Source: CAVRAZ01 sp963719135 (GTDB lineage Bacteria > Pseudomonadota > Gammaproteobacteria > DSM-19610). From it: a stretch of DNA of 64,000 nt. Positions 46,873-55,826 of this stretch are shown here, piece by piece. Position 1 is the stretch's first letter. The number at the start of each line of letters is the position of its first letter. The stretch is from the NCBI GenBank assembly GCA_963719135.1, contig CAVRAZ010000002.1, positions 248,001 to 312,000 on the forward strand, given 5' to 3'. Below the pieces are notes generated by a model that saw nothing but the letters and a program-made list of their open reading frames with translations, had not been told where the DNA came from and searched no databases. The position numbers and the translations under genes are program-made.

Positions 46873-47003
46873 AACCGCCCTGAAAACCCGAGGCGAGAGA
46901 ATCTGGAGAGATCGTTCAAATTAGACTAAGCCTGTCATCCCCGCGAAAGCCGGCATCCTGATCTTTACGGGATCGGTTGGTTACTGGATTTTTCAGGTTT
47001 CTA

Positions 47004-47282
47004 CTACCTGCGGCCCAGTGTATACATCATCTGCCACATTACCCATCCGCGCGTCAACCATTTCCTGACGCGACCAGGTCGCAGTGCCGCAAGCATGACG
47101 ACGCCGCCGACTACCCAATCGCGATGGCTCTTGGTATAACGCAGCGCGGCTATGCCCCGGTCGGCTAGCGCAAGGGGTGTGCGCCACAGCTCGATGTTCT
47201 GCGCCAGCCTCAGTCGTTGCGCCGCGGCCTGCGTATCCAGGCGTTCACGCCGTTCGGCCAGCCGGATCAATTTATTGCTCAT
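47004..47282 (-). CDS. YqjK-like protein
   Basis: 92-aa protein, start MSNKLIRLAERRERLDTQAA. A basic amphipathic N-terminal helix is followed by WVVGGVVMLAALRPGRVRKWLTRGW. It matches the third gene of the E. coli yqjD-yqjE-yqjK cluster in position and type. Its ATG overlaps the yqjE-like stop by 4 bp. Confidence 0.75.
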   Translation of the reverse strand: MSNKLIRLAERRERLDTQAAAQRLRLAQNIELWRTPLALADRGIAALRYTKSHRDWVVGGVVMLAALRPGRVRKWLTRGWVMWQMMYTLGRR

Positions 47283-47608
47283 GAGTGGGAAATGAGCTGC
47301 TGCCGGTCTTTGAACAATTCCGATAGACTCGCTGCAAACAGTCTCGGCTTCGTTTTCGCCTTGTGCAAGGCGAACGCCCATACCACCGTCCCTACTGCCA
47401 GAAAGACTCCGGCAAGTGTGCCGAGTGCCAGAAGCCGGTGCGTGTCCCAGAATGCGATGACTAGCAGGACCGTTGCCAGTACCACGCCAATCCGGAGGAA
47501 CAACAGGGCTGCGAGTGTCAGCACCAGTAGCGAGAATAAATGTGCCCGCTCTTCCTCCAGGTCTGTGGACAGCAGATCCAGGCGCGTATGCGCGATGGCA
47601 ACCAGCAT
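47279..47608 (-). CDS. YqjE-like membrane protein (phage-holin III superfamily type)
   Basis: 109-aa protein. Two membrane helices (LFSLLVLTLAALLFLRIGVVLATVLLVIAFW and ALGTLAGVFLAVGTVVWAF) follow RLDLLSTDLEEER, as in YqjE/DUF1469. Homology appears to extend about 25 codons upstream (EGQGLLESLKVLAEMLVAIA) without a standard start, so the true start may be non-canonical. ATG 47608 is given as the safe minimum. Confidence 0.75.
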   Translation of the reverse strand: MLVAIAHTRLDLLSTDLEEERAHLFSLLVLTLAALLFLRIGVVLATVLLVIAFWDTHRLLALGTLAGVFLAVGTVVWAFALHKAKTKPRLFAASLSELFKDRQQLISHS

Positions 47609-47683
47609 TTCTGCGAGGACCTTCAGCGACTCAAGCAGCCCCTGGCCTTCCCCCCGGGGTGTGTCCCTCGCCGTGGCAAACGA

Positions 47684-47998
47684 CTAGCGGCGGCCGGTGA
47701 GCAGGCCGACCACCAGGCCGACGCCGGCGGCGACGCCGATGGCTTGCCATGGATTTTCGTGGATATAGGCATCGGTAGCCCTGGCCGCGTCGTTGGTTCT
47801 GACCAACAATGCCGCCCGCTCCTCCGCCAACCTGGCTTTGGCAACCCTGAGGGATTCTTCCGCCCTGCCGCGTACTTCGTGCGGCTCTTCACCACCATGC
47901 TTGGCAGTTGCTTTCAGCAGCGCTTCAGCGTCTGCCACCACCGTTGTGAAATCGGCAATCAACTGTTCTTTGGTGACTTCATCAATTCCTTTATTCAT
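47684..47998 (-). CDS. DUF883 (ElaB/YqjD)-family protein
   Basis: 104-aa protein. A long helical region ends in YIHENPWQAIGVAAGVGLVVGLLTGRR, the C-terminal membrane anchor with the glycine pattern typical of ElaB/YqjD, which tethers to the inner membrane and can bind ribosomes in E. coli. First gene of the yqjDEK-like unit. Confidence 0.93.
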   Translation of the reverse strand: MNKGIDEVTKEQLIADFTTVVADAEALLKATAKHGGEEPHEVRGRAEESLRVAKARLAEERAALLVRTNDAARATDAYIHENPWQAIGVAAGVGLVVGLLTGRR

Positions 47999-48384
47999 AC
48001 AATTTTTGTTTGCTGATTCTATAAGGATCCACTGTTACTTTCGCGTTAAAAGCAGGAAACTCCCCTGCCACTATGCCCACCCACATCGGCCCAGATTGGG
48101 ACGTTTACTGTCTCAGTATCCTTGACTGACAGCTCTAACGAACCCAACTGGGCCTTCTGCGTGTCCTTAGGTATACGTAAAACCGCCGTATACCAACCCT
48201 AGGGGCGCCGGCCACGACCAACACTTTTTGCCAAAAGTGTGATTGCGTTCACCTCATTTTCTCCAGTAGAGATACACGTGTATTCGCGTCATTCACGACG
48301 AGGGAGCCTGTCAAACCAGAGATCGTGAGCTACCGGGGTCCTTTGCCCGACCCCGTCCCGCGACAGAGGGCAAATCCAGGGCCA
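47999..48384. other. Gene-free stretch
   Basis: No convincing gene or RNA. It presumably contains the promoter of the yqjDEK-like unit, but no clear consensus stands out. Confidence 0.5.
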
Positions 48385-48531
48385 TTACACGCGTCGACCT
48401 TGAATGACATTTATCACGATCACCACGATCGCGATGACTAGGAGAATGTGGATAAATCCGCCCATGGTGTACGAGGTGACCAGGCCAAGCAACCAGAGGA
48501 TAATTAAAATAATGGCAATTGTCATAAGCAT
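48385..48531 (-). CDS. Lmo0937-family small membrane protein
   Basis: 48-aa peptide with two membrane helices (IAIILIILWLLGLVTSYTMG, then FIHILLVIAIVVIVINVI) and a terminal QGRRV, the hallmark of the short Lmo0937-type family. ATG 48531 sits 8 nt after AAGGAG. Found in stress-gene clusters with CsbD and YqjD-type proteins; the role is unknown. Confidence 0.88.
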   Translation of the reverse strand: MLMTIAIILIILWLLGLVTSYTMGGFIHILLVIAIVVIVINVIQGRRV

Positions 48532-48754
48532 GATTTTTACTCCTTATCTATCACGTCCTGCGCGGAGCCGTTCAATCCGGACTGAATCGCTTTACCACCG
48601 GGCGAACCATCCCCCGGGCTGCTAGCATTGGTAGAATGCTATTCTCGTGAGCAACTCGCGCTGTATCTGCGCATCCCGGAGCCGGTCGGCAGGGACCTCG
48701 ATGGCGCCGAACGAGTCACGTTTAACACTGGCCGATGGGCGCCAATGGCAATCT

Positions 48755-48949
48755 CTACTTCTTGTCGCCCTTTGCCGTGTCCTGAATGGCTTCACCGGCA
48801 CTTTCGACATGTTCTCCAACCGACTTTGTCGCATTGTCGATGCTCACGCCGGCTTGCTCCGCCGGGCCTTTCTGCTTCTCGCAGCCGGATAGAGCGACAA
48901 CGAACGCACCCATGACAAGGGCTGCACCGATGGTTCGGACTAGTTGCAT
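48755..48949 (-). CDS. Small lipoprotein
   Basis: 64-aa protein with a signal peptide ending in lipobox LSGC (Cys at residue 23), then an amphipathic helical tail (AGVSIDNATKSVGEHVESAG). Likely anchored to the inner or outer membrane. Resembles short entericidin-like or stress lipoproteins in layout, but the family was not identified. Confidence 0.75.
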   Translation of the reverse strand: MQLVRTIGAALVMGAFVVALSGCEKQKGPAEQAGVSIDNATKSVGEHVESAGEAIQDTAKGDKK

Positions 48950-49282
48950 GATTTATACCTCCTGGTGTGATCTACCTGCCGCGGAAGCGGGAGTAGCCGT
49001 GTGGGCTACATCACGTGCCGGGGTCCGGGGTTATGAGCGACGGCGATGCACCGGCCGGGCAGGCGCATCGCACGTCGATCTTTAGAGGCCACCAGAATGC
49101 CTGCCCTGCTTTTCCCTGGTGCAGACAGTGCACACATTTTGGCTCCAATGATGGAAGCATACGGATAACCTGCTTCACCGTCTGTCTGCTAACGCACATA
49201 GCCGGCGATTGAACGTGCGCGGGCCCGTCGCGTGTGACAGTCATGCCCATTTCCGGCCGCCGAACGATGGACGGACAATGAT
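48950..49282. other. Gene-free stretch
   Basis: No supported gene. Contains the upstream region of the divergent lipoprotein and coiled-coil genes. Confidence 0.5.
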
Positions 49283-49441
49283 ATGAGTCACAAAGAGTTG
49301 TACCAGCAGAAGATGCGGGCTCAGCTGGATGAGTGGCAGGCAGACATGGATAAGCGCAAGGCCAAGGCGTCAAGGGCCAGTGCAGGCGCCCGGCTGAAAA
49401 TGAACAAGCAGATCGAGGTGCTTGAAAGCAAGATCGAAGAA
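49283..49441 (+). pseudogene. Coiled-coil stress protein, truncated
   Basis: Starts MSHKELYQQKMRAQLDEWQA and continues as a charged coiled coil to QIEVLESKIEE, the N-terminal half of a Sll1863-type stress coiled-coil protein. The reading then enters IS sequence and loses similarity. Confidence 0.65.
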
Positions 49442-49449
49442 GTATGCAT

Positions 49450-49790
49450 GATCAAAATATTTACGGCGAATGGTCCCGATCAGCCGTTCGACGAAAGGAT
49501 GCGATTGCGGTGTGTAAGGAGCGGATGTGATCATTGTGATATCCAGGACGCGAAGATTGGCCTGCCAGCGGTGGTACCGGAACAGCGGGTCATTGTCAGA
49601 ACTGAGGTGGCGTGGAATACCCTGGGTTGACATGGTGCTATTGAACATATGGCACAGGGCGATACCATCGGCATCACCGGCATGCATACCGAAACCTATG
49701 ATGCGCCGATTGAACTGATCCATGATGACGAGCACCCAGTGGCTCTTCAAAAGAATGGATTCAGACCGAAGGAGAGTCGAACGCTGGCGC
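49450..49790 (-). pseudogene. rve-type transposase fragment
   Basis: Catalytic-core part only: SHWVLVIMDQFNRRIIGFG, HLSSDNDPLFRYHRWQANLR, YTPQSHPFVERLIGTIRRKY. Both ends are missing. It is a different subtype from the remnant at 14815-15829. Confidence 0.8.
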
Positions 49791-49850
49791 CTGGCGGCAT
49801 TGCTGCCGTTGGTTTCCAGCGCCACCGGGTCGTTGGGAGCGGTCACCCGG

Positions 49851-50000
49851 GCGACTCGACTGGTCGTCTTAGTGAACGCCCACCCGAAGCAGCGTTGGTT
49901 ACGAGAGGCGGTGGAGAAGCGACTTCGCGAGGAACTCGGCAAACTCGAAGTGGAGGTGAACGAGGACAAAACCTATCGGGCAGAGCTGTCGCGAGGCGAG
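49851..50000 (+). pseudogene. Group II intron reverse transcriptase remnant 1, upstream piece
   Basis: Reads LVVLVNAHPKQRWLREAVEK through VEVNEDKTYRAELSRGE, the part after the YADD motif. It is cut on the left by the rve fragment and on the right by IS21-B copy 2. It joins in frame with 53459 onward after removing one GGCGAG copy. Confidence 0.85.
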
Positions 50001-50306
50001 TGTATGTGCCGTTCGAAACCCGCGGTTATTTGCCGCTGTTGCGTTCCGAACCGAAAATCACGTTATCGTGAACGCGGGGTATCGTGCAGCGGATTGGGTT
50101 CCTGTGTCGGTGCGGACTCAAGCGTGAACAGATGACATGGGACCGGAAAACCGGTATGGAGGGTGTAGCCGAGGAGACAGGCATAGCGCCAGCCAAGATT
50201 TGACGGTCAAACGCTGACGCTATGCCCCAAACCGTGCTTTCGCACAGCCCGTCCATAGTCTCACCAAGACGGGTCAAAATCCAGCCCTCATCGGCTTTGT
50301 GTGCTG

Positions 50307-50744
50307 ATGAATCCCAGTGCCCGACTCTTTCACTGCGCGGGTTGCCACTGCCAGGTCATTCTCTGTCGTCACTGCGACCGCGGTAACGTCTATTGCGCTA
50401 ACGGCTGTGCTGAGCGGGCGCGATCCACCTCGCTGCACCGAGCGGCCCAACGCTACTGTTCAACGCGCCGTGGCCGGCACCGTAATGCGGAGCGCCAGCG
50501 TCGGTTCCGGGCGCGTCAACGAGAAAAAGTAACGCATCAGGGTTCCCCACCGAGGCTCGGCCTTGTTCTACTGCTGTTCGTATTAAACGCACTGGAAAGT
50601 CATCAAGAAGACGAGCGCGATCGCACTGAGACGGCCCTTTACTGCCATGTCTGTCACCGTGAATGCGACGCCTTTCTCAGAGGCGACTTTCTGCGCCCCC
50701 GCCACGCGGGAAACCACACAGAGCGCTGTCATGGTAGCCCTTGA
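50307..50744 (+). CDS. Zinc-finger accessory protein of IS21-B (copy 2)
   Basis: 145-aa protein with CAGCHCQVILCRHCDRGNVYC, the basic RQRRFRARQREK patch and CHVCHREC. It is the diverged counterpart of 39211-39636, with all paired cysteines kept, which argues for selection on function. Confidence 0.72.
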   Translation: MNPSARLFHCAGCHCQVILCRHCDRGNVYCANGCAERARSTSLHRAAQRYCSTRRGRHRNAERQRRFRARQREKVTHQGSPPRLGLVLLLFVLNALESHQEDERDRTETALYCHVCHRECDAFLRGDFLRPRHAGNHTERCHGSP

Positions 50745-50760
50745 TTGAAGGAGATGACGA

Positions 50761-52302
50761 TTGACTATCGACAAGGCACTCGAAGCGAAGATTCTTCGCT
50801 ATCACTTTGTAGAGCACTGGGGCCCGCATACCATTGCCGCCCAACTCGGCACCCATCACTCGACGGTCGATCGGGTGCTGTCTCAGGCGGGCCTGCCCAA
50901 GGCCGAGCGCGCACGCCAGGCCTCGATCATTGATCCCTACCTACCCTTCATCATCGAGACGTTAGCGCAATACCCCAGGCTCACGGCGATGCGACTGTAT
51001 ACGATGGCACAGCAACGCGGCTACCCGGGTGGCCCCAGCCATTTTCGCTCGCAGGTGGCGCAACTGCGTCCGCGCAAGCCGAGCGAAGCGTATCTTCGAC
51101 TCAGAACCTTGCCGGGTGAACAGGCACAAGTCGACTGGGGTCATTTCAATACCGTTCAGATCGGCCGTGCGAAGCGACCGCTGATGGCCTTCGTGATGGT
51201 GCTCAGCTGGAGCCGCCAGATCTTCCTGCGCTTCTATCTTAATCAACGCATGGAGAGCTTCCTGCGCGGCCATGTCGCCGCCTTTGATGCCTGGGGGGCA
51301 CTGCCGAGAGTGCTGCTGTACGACAACCTGAAGTCAGCCGTGCTCGAGCGTCGTGATGATGCGATCCGCTTCCATCCCACCCTGTTGGCGTTGTCAGCGC
51401 ACTACCACTTCGAGCCTAGACCGGTCGCCATCGCGCGGGGTAACGAGAAGGGCCGCGTCGAACGCGCGATACGCTATATTCGCGACAGCTTCTTTGCCGG
51501 CCGTCAGTGGTCCGTTATCGATGAGCTGAATGCGCAGGCCGACGCCTGGTGTGCAGGCACCGCCGCCCACCGACCCTGCCCGGAAGATCCGCGCATGACG
51601 GTGAGCGAGGCCTTTGCGCAGGAACAACCCCACCTGCTGGCGTTGCCGGACAACCCCTTCGAAACTGACGAGCGGGTCGTGGTCAGTGTCGGCAAAACCC
51701 CTTATGTACGCTTTGATCTGAACGACTACAGTGTACCGCACACCCAGGTGCGGCGCACCGTAACGGTCATGGCCTCGCTGACCCACGTGCGGGTGCTCGA
51801 TGGCAGCGCGGTGATCGCCGAGCACCCGCGCGTCTATGGCAAGGGCGAGCAGATCGAGCACCCGGCCCACATCGAAGCACTGGTCAGCACCAAGCGGGGT
51901 GCACGTCATCACCGCGGACAGGACCGACTGGCGCAGGCCGCCCCGTCGAGTCGTGCGCTCTTGCAACAGGCCGCGCACCGCGGCACCCCGCTCGCGCGTG
52001 CCACCGCCCAACTCGTGCAACTACTCGACGACTACGGCGCGGCCGAACTCGAGTACGCCATCGCCGAGGCCCTCAACAACGACGTACCCCATCCCAACAG
52101 CGTACGACAAGTGCTTGAACGGCGCCGCGAGCAGCGCGACCGACCACCGCCGTTAGCGCTCACGTTGCCCGACAACGACAAGGCGCGAAACATCGTCGTG
52201 CGGGCGCCATCGCTGGCGCGCTACGACCAACTCAACACCGACACCGACACCGACACCGACAGGATCAATGATACGGAGCCAACCGATGGCAACACCACCT
52301 GA
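50761..52302 (+). CDS. istA: IS21-B transposase IstA (copy 2)
   Basis: 513-aa DDE transposase, complete. TTG start at 50761 behind AAGGAGA, as in copy 1. Helix-turn-helix HTIAAQLGTHHSTVDRVL; catalytic Asp in QVDWGHFN, Asp in YDNLKSAV, Glu in GRVERAIRYIRDSF. The C-terminus has a short (Asp-Thr)n tract encoded by a GACACC repeat and overlaps istB by 17 bp. Confidence 0.95.
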   Translation: MTIDKALEAKILRYHFVEHWGPHTIAAQLGTHHSTVDRVLSQAGLPKAERARQASIIDPYLPFIIETLAQYPRLTAMRLYTMAQQRGYPGGPSHFRSQVAQLRPRKPSEAYLRLRTLPGEQAQVDWGHFNTVQIGRAKRPLMAFVMVLSWSRQIFLRFYLNQRMESFLRGHVAAFDAWGALPRVLLYDNLKSAVLERRDDAIRFHPTLLALSAHYHFEPRPVAIARGNEKGRVERAIRYIRDSFFAGRQWSVIDELNAQADAWCAGTAAHRPCPEDPRMTVSEAFAQEQPHLLALPDNPFETDERVVVSVGKTPYVRFDLNDYSVPHTQVRRTVTVMASLTHVRVLDGSAVIAEHPRVYGKGEQIEHPAHIEALVSTKRGARHHRGQDRLAQAAPSSRALLQQAAHRGTPLARATAQLVQLLDDYGAAELEYAIAEALNNDVPHPNSVRQVLERRREQRDRPPPLALTLPDNDKARNIVVRAPSLARYDQLNTDTDTDTDRINDTEPTDGNTT

Positions 52303-53137
52303 TCGCCCAGGCGACCCTCTCGACCCGTCCCGGGTCTCACCTTGTCCGATCCTGCGCAACGAACTCAAGCAGCGCGCGATCGCGCTCAAACTTCATGGTC
52401 TGCTTGCCCACTGGGACGCGGTCCCCGAGGCCGACCTGCCCTGGGTACACAGACTCATCGAGTGGGAGCACGTCGAGCGCAAGCGTCGCGGACTCGAACG
52501 TCGACTGAGCGCGGCACACATCGGCCGCTTCAAGCCACTGGCCGACTTCGATTGGAGCTGGCCGGCGCAGTGCGACCAGGCGGCAGTAGCCGGGTTCATG
52601 ACGCTGCGCTTTATCCAGGAAACCGCCAACCTCATCCTGGTCGGCCCGAACGGCGTCGGCAAATCGATGATCGCTCAGAACATCGCTCACCATGCCGTGA
52701 TGCAGGGCCATAGCGCGCTGTTCGTCACCGCCGCCCAGATGCTGGGGGATCTGGCCGCTCAGGACGGTGACAACGCACTGCGGCGTCGCTTGAAACACTA
52801 TGCCCATCCGGACGTCCTGGTCATCGACGAAGTCGGTTATCTCTCCTACGGCAATCGTCACGCCGATCTGCTGTTCAACATCATCAACCGCCGTTACGAA
52901 CTCAAGCCGACCCTCGTGACCACCAACCGCCCGTTTGCCGAATGGAGCGAGGTGTTCCCGAACGCGGCTTGCGTCGTCTCCATTGTCGACCGACTGGTGC
53001 ATCACTCAGAGATCCTCGTGATCGAGGGTGAGTCCTATCGCATGAGAGAGGCAAAAGAGCGGGCCGCCAGGAAAAACAAAGCCGTCAAACCACAACGTAA
53101 CCCTACGAAACACTCGGCACCGAAACAACCCGCGTAA
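52286..53137 (+). CDS. istB: IS21-B transposition ATPase IstB (copy 2)
   Basis: 283-aa AAA+ protein with GPNGVGKSMIA and VLVIDEVGYLSYG. ATG 52286 has GGAG 8 nt upstream and lies inside the istA end; the frame is also open from 52268. Complete. Confidence 0.94.
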   Translation: MATPPDRPGDPLDPSRVSPCPILRNELKQRAIALKLHGLLAHWDAVPEADLPWVHRLIEWEHVERKRRGLERRLSAAHIGRFKPLADFDWSWPAQCDQAAVAGFMTLRFIQETANLILVGPNGVGKSMIAQNIAHHAVMQGHSALFVTAAQMLGDLAAQDGDNALRRRLKHYAHPDVLVIDEVGYLSYGNRHADLLFNIINRRYELKPTLVTTNRPFAEWSEVFPNAACVVSIVDRLVHHSEILVIEGESYRMREAKERAARKNKAVKPQRNPTKHSAPKQPA

Positions 53138-53148
53138 GGGCGCTTATC

Positions 53149-53352
53149 ATGACTCTGCATGTGACACGTCTGACGACATACTGGAGCATCGATGAGGCGG
53201 CCACAGCCATCGACTTCCTCGATAGACTCCGGGATGCTTTATGGGAGACCTACGGGGAGCAAATCATCAAGATGCATCGTGAGGCTCACGACAACCGCTT
53301 CCAAGACATAAACCAGTGCGAACTTGGCTTTGATGACGATATCCCATTTTAG
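53149..53352 (+). CDS. Small acidic IS21-B accessory protein (copy 2)
   Basis: 67-aa protein. The helical region AIDFLDRLRDALWETYGEQI leads to a tail ending DDDIPF. It lies 11 bp after istB. The core FLDxLRDxLWETxGxQI is shared with copy 1 while surrounding residues differ, suggesting purifying selection. Confidence 0.72.
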   Translation: MTLHVTRLTTYWSIDEAATAIDFLDRLRDALWETYGEQIIKMHREAHDNRFQDINQCELGFDDDIPF

Positions 53353-53452
53353 CATCCAGGTCCCTCAACAGGATGGACATCACGTAGCCGTTGTCGCGCC
53401 CCGCTACTTCATCGCAGCGGCAAATAACCGCGGTTTTACGCCGTCAACAACA

Positions 53453-53748
53453 GGCGAGAGCTTCGGCTTTCTGAGTTTTGAGTTCAGGCGTGCGCGCAGT
53501 CGTTCGGGACGCTGGATGCCACTGTATCGGCCCCAGACGAAGAAACGTACGGCATCGCTGCGCCGGCTTAAGGTCATTTTCCGGGGTTTGCGCTCCCAAC
53601 CGGTCACGCGGGTTATCGAAGCGATTAATGCGGTGTTGCGTGGTTGGGTCAATTACTTCGCAATGGGCGGTAGGGTCGAGGACTGGCGCGGTAATCCACT
53701 AGGTGAACCCTTGTCTGTATCCGGAGTTTCCTCCTTTGTGCCCGTGTA
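53453..53748 (+). pseudogene. Group II intron reverse transcriptase remnant 1, downstream piece
   Basis: Continues GESFGFLSFEFRR, then the maturase-domain pattern RWMPLYRPQTKKR...VIEAINAVLRGWVNYFA. It ends in a short unrelated tail. No intron RNA domains V/VI were recognised downstream. Confidence 0.85.
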
Positions 53749-53842
53749 GGGTGCACCGTAATCCCCTTTCCAGCCCCCGCCTCATCGCACGCAGCAAGCG
53801 GATTTCCCGCACTGCGCGCACCTACACACTTCACACCAAGGT

Positions 53843-54495
53843 TTATGGGACCGCATGAGCTGGGCGTGCTTTCGGCAACGCTGGGCGATAGGACACGCGA
53901 TAGGCATCAAAGAGCCCAAGCGTGTCGTACAGCCATTGCGTACTCCACCGTTTCCAGCCAAAGCCCTGGCGCTTACTGCTGCGGGCCAGGTGACGCCGAA
54001 TCTTCTGTTCCACCCACTGACGCACGTACGCAAAACACCGGCTTGAGTTCCCGCACGCAAAGTAGTTCACCCAGCCGCGTAGGATCGGGTTGATCTGCTC
54101 GATCACCCATTCGACGGGTTGGGACACAAAGCGACGGAAGATCAGCTTCAATTTGCGCCGTAACGCAGTACGCTTCTTGATCTGGGGGATTCGCAGTGGC
54201 ATCCAGCGTGCTTGCCGGCTACGTATGCGACGAAAGAGAAAGCCCAGAAACGCGAAGCATTGACCCTGAGTCAAATCGACCCGGCGGGTCTTGTCCTCAT
54301 TGACTTCCAATCGAAGTTTGGCCAGTTCCCTGCGCAGGCGTTGTTCCACCGCACTGCGTAATCCACGGTGACGTGGAGGTCCATCGATCAGCACCACCAG
54401 ATCGTCAGCAAAACGTGTCCACTCCAGCACCGCCCATGATCCATGGGCCGTGATCCGTTTCATCCGTTCCTGCATCTTATCCACTTCTGTCAGAT
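53843..54495 (-). pseudogene. Group II intron reverse transcriptase remnant 2 (C-terminal half)
   Basis: Begins LTEVDKMQERMKR, then the catalytic FADD in TRFADDLVVLID and the maturase region FAFLGFLFRRIRSRQARWMPL...INPILRGWVNYFACGN. The N-terminal RT domain is removed by IS4-A, whose end lies at 54496. It differs from remnant 1 and is on the other strand. Confidence 0.88.
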
Positions 54496-55817
54496 CAGTA
54501 GTGTCCGACACGTTTCACAACAAGATCAGCTGGTTAGTGTTCATGGTGGATTCTTCCGGCGGTGCCATGTCGGTAAGCAACTGATCCAAGGTAACTTTCT
54601 CGAAAGGCGTCACGCTCAGGATTTGTAGCATCGCATGCAACGACAGATCGAGATTGAGCTGCTTCTTCACGATGGCCACCAGCACGTAGGTGGCCACGGC
54701 GATCCAGACCTGGCTTTTCACGGCGTTCTCGGAGATGCCGAAGAAACGCTTGATGCGCAGGTGCTGCTTGATCCACTTGAAGAACAGTTCTACCTGCCAG
54801 CGGCTTTTGTAGAGGCCACAGACGCTGGCGGCTGGAATGCCGAAGTGATTGGTCAGAAACACCAGCGTCTTGCCAGTCTCCGGGTCCTTGTAGCGGATGC
54901 GCCGCAGCCGCTCGGGATAGCCACGATGGGAGTAGAACACCGTCAGCTCGACCTGCTGGTCGCAGATCAGCCCCGTGCGGCGATCGACCGGACTGGAATA
55001 GATGCGCCGGCACTTGAAGTTGGACTTGGCGCGCGTCACGAAGAAGCTGCCCGCCTGGTGCAAGGCATACAGCCGTTCGAAGTCCAGATAGCCGCGATCC
55101 ATGACATAAAAGGCGCCGGGCTCGGGCGGCAGGATGTCCAACACATTGACATCGTGCAGCTTGCCGTCCGAGATGAAGATGAAGGCCGGAATGGCGCCGC
55201 GCAGGTCCAGCAGCGTATGCAGCTTGATCGCCGCCTTGGTGTCGCGAAACGACGCCCACGGAAACAACGACAGGCAAAGGTCGATGGTCGTCGAGTCCAG
55301 GGCATAGACCGTGTTGTCCAACTCGATGGCCAGGGGCTCCTCGGCGTAGAGGCGTCGCGCGATCCGGATCAGCGCCTGGGCGAACTCGCAGTGGATGCGC
55401 CAATCCCGGGTCTCGTTGGCATCGGCCAGGTTGCTGCGCGTAACATTGCCGCGGATGCCCAAGTGATAGAGCTTGGCGGGTTGCGCTCCCAAACAGGCCT
55501 CGATGTCCCGCAGGCTCTCCCGATAGGTCAGCTGGGCAAAGGCCATGCACAGAAACTGGTCGAGGCAGCTGAAGCTGCGAACGTTGAAGTCGCCTCGGTA
55601 CTTGGCCACCAACCGGCGAAAGGTATGCCACGGCGCAAACTCCATCACTTGGGCGAACACGAGCTTGCCGGCATGCATGGGCATCTCCCGGATAAATCCG
55701 GGAAGCCTGCCGCAATAGGCGCTCGTCGTTCAAATCGTTTACACCCAAGAATGTCATGGAGGCCTTTTCAGTCTTGGCTTTCCGGCCGGCAACTATGAAA
55801 TCTGTCGGACACTACTG
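54496..55817 (-). mobile_element. IS4-family element IS4-A
   Basis: 1322 bp between inverted CAGTAGTGTCCGAC ends (54496 and 55817). Its own two flanks do not match each other; the right flank GACTGGCAT matches the left flank of IS4-B instead. It is inserted in, or joined to, RT remnant 2. Confidence 0.9.
54515..55678 (-). CDS. IS4-family transposase of IS4-A
   Basis: 387-aa DDE transposase, complete. Catalytic region ALDSTTIDLCLSLF (Asp), FYVMDRGYLDFERLY (Asp) and the YREK-like signature YKSRWQVELFFKWIKQHLRIK (Glu). ATG 55678 follows GGGAG. The perfect hairpin CCCGGATAAATCCGGG (55687-55702) overlaps the ribosome-binding region and could block translation from read-through transcripts. Confidence 0.93.
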   Translation of the reverse strand: MHAGKLVFAQVMEFAPWHTFRRLVAKYRGDFNVRSFSCLDQFLCMAFAQLTYRESLRDIEACLGAQPAKLYHLGIRGNVTRSNLADANETRDWRIHCEFAQALIRIARRLYAEEPLAIELDNTVYALDSTTIDLCLSLFPWASFRDTKAAIKLHTLLDLRGAIPAFIFISDGKLHDVNVLDILPPEPGAFYVMDRGYLDFERLYALHQAGSFFVTRAKSNFKCRRIYSSPVDRRTGLICDQQVELTVFYSHRGYPERLRRIRYKDPETGKTLVFLTNHFGIPAASVCGLYKSRWQVELFFKWIKQHLRIKRFFGISENAVKSQVWIAVATYVLVAIVKKQLNLDLSLHAMLQILSVTPFEKVTLDQLLTDMAPPEESTMNTNQLILL

Positions 55818-55826
55818 GACTGGCAT

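Larger units (their letters stand above)
50001..53452 (+). mobile_element. IS21-family element IS21-B, copy 2
   Basis: 3452 bp. The ends start TGTATGTGCC and (inverse) TGTTGTTGAC, followed by CCGCGGTTATTTGCCGCTG. The perfect 6-bp target duplication is GGCGAG (49995-50000 and 53453-53458). It is diverged from copy 1 but has the same four genes. The first 300 bp contain no gene. Confidence 0.95.
40434..55817. mobile_element. 15.4-kb composite-transposon-like segment bounded by IS4-B and IS4-A
   Basis: The outer ends are inverted copies of CAGTAGTGTCCG. The 9-bp direct repeat GACTGGCAT lies exactly outside both (40425-40433 and 55818-55826). Removing the segment and one repeat restores the Tn-X transposase frame. 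The two bounding IS4 transposases differ (roughly 55-60% similar by eye), so this is not a simple pair of identical IS copies. Cargo: stress genes, a heptad-repeat protein, RT remnants and IS21-B copy 2. Confidence 0.8.

Noticed and set aside
46940..46970. Repeat-like phrase near the end of the transporter remnant (CATCCCCGCGAAAG)
   Set aside because: It resembles common dispersed palindromes but no second copy or pairing arm was found in the window.
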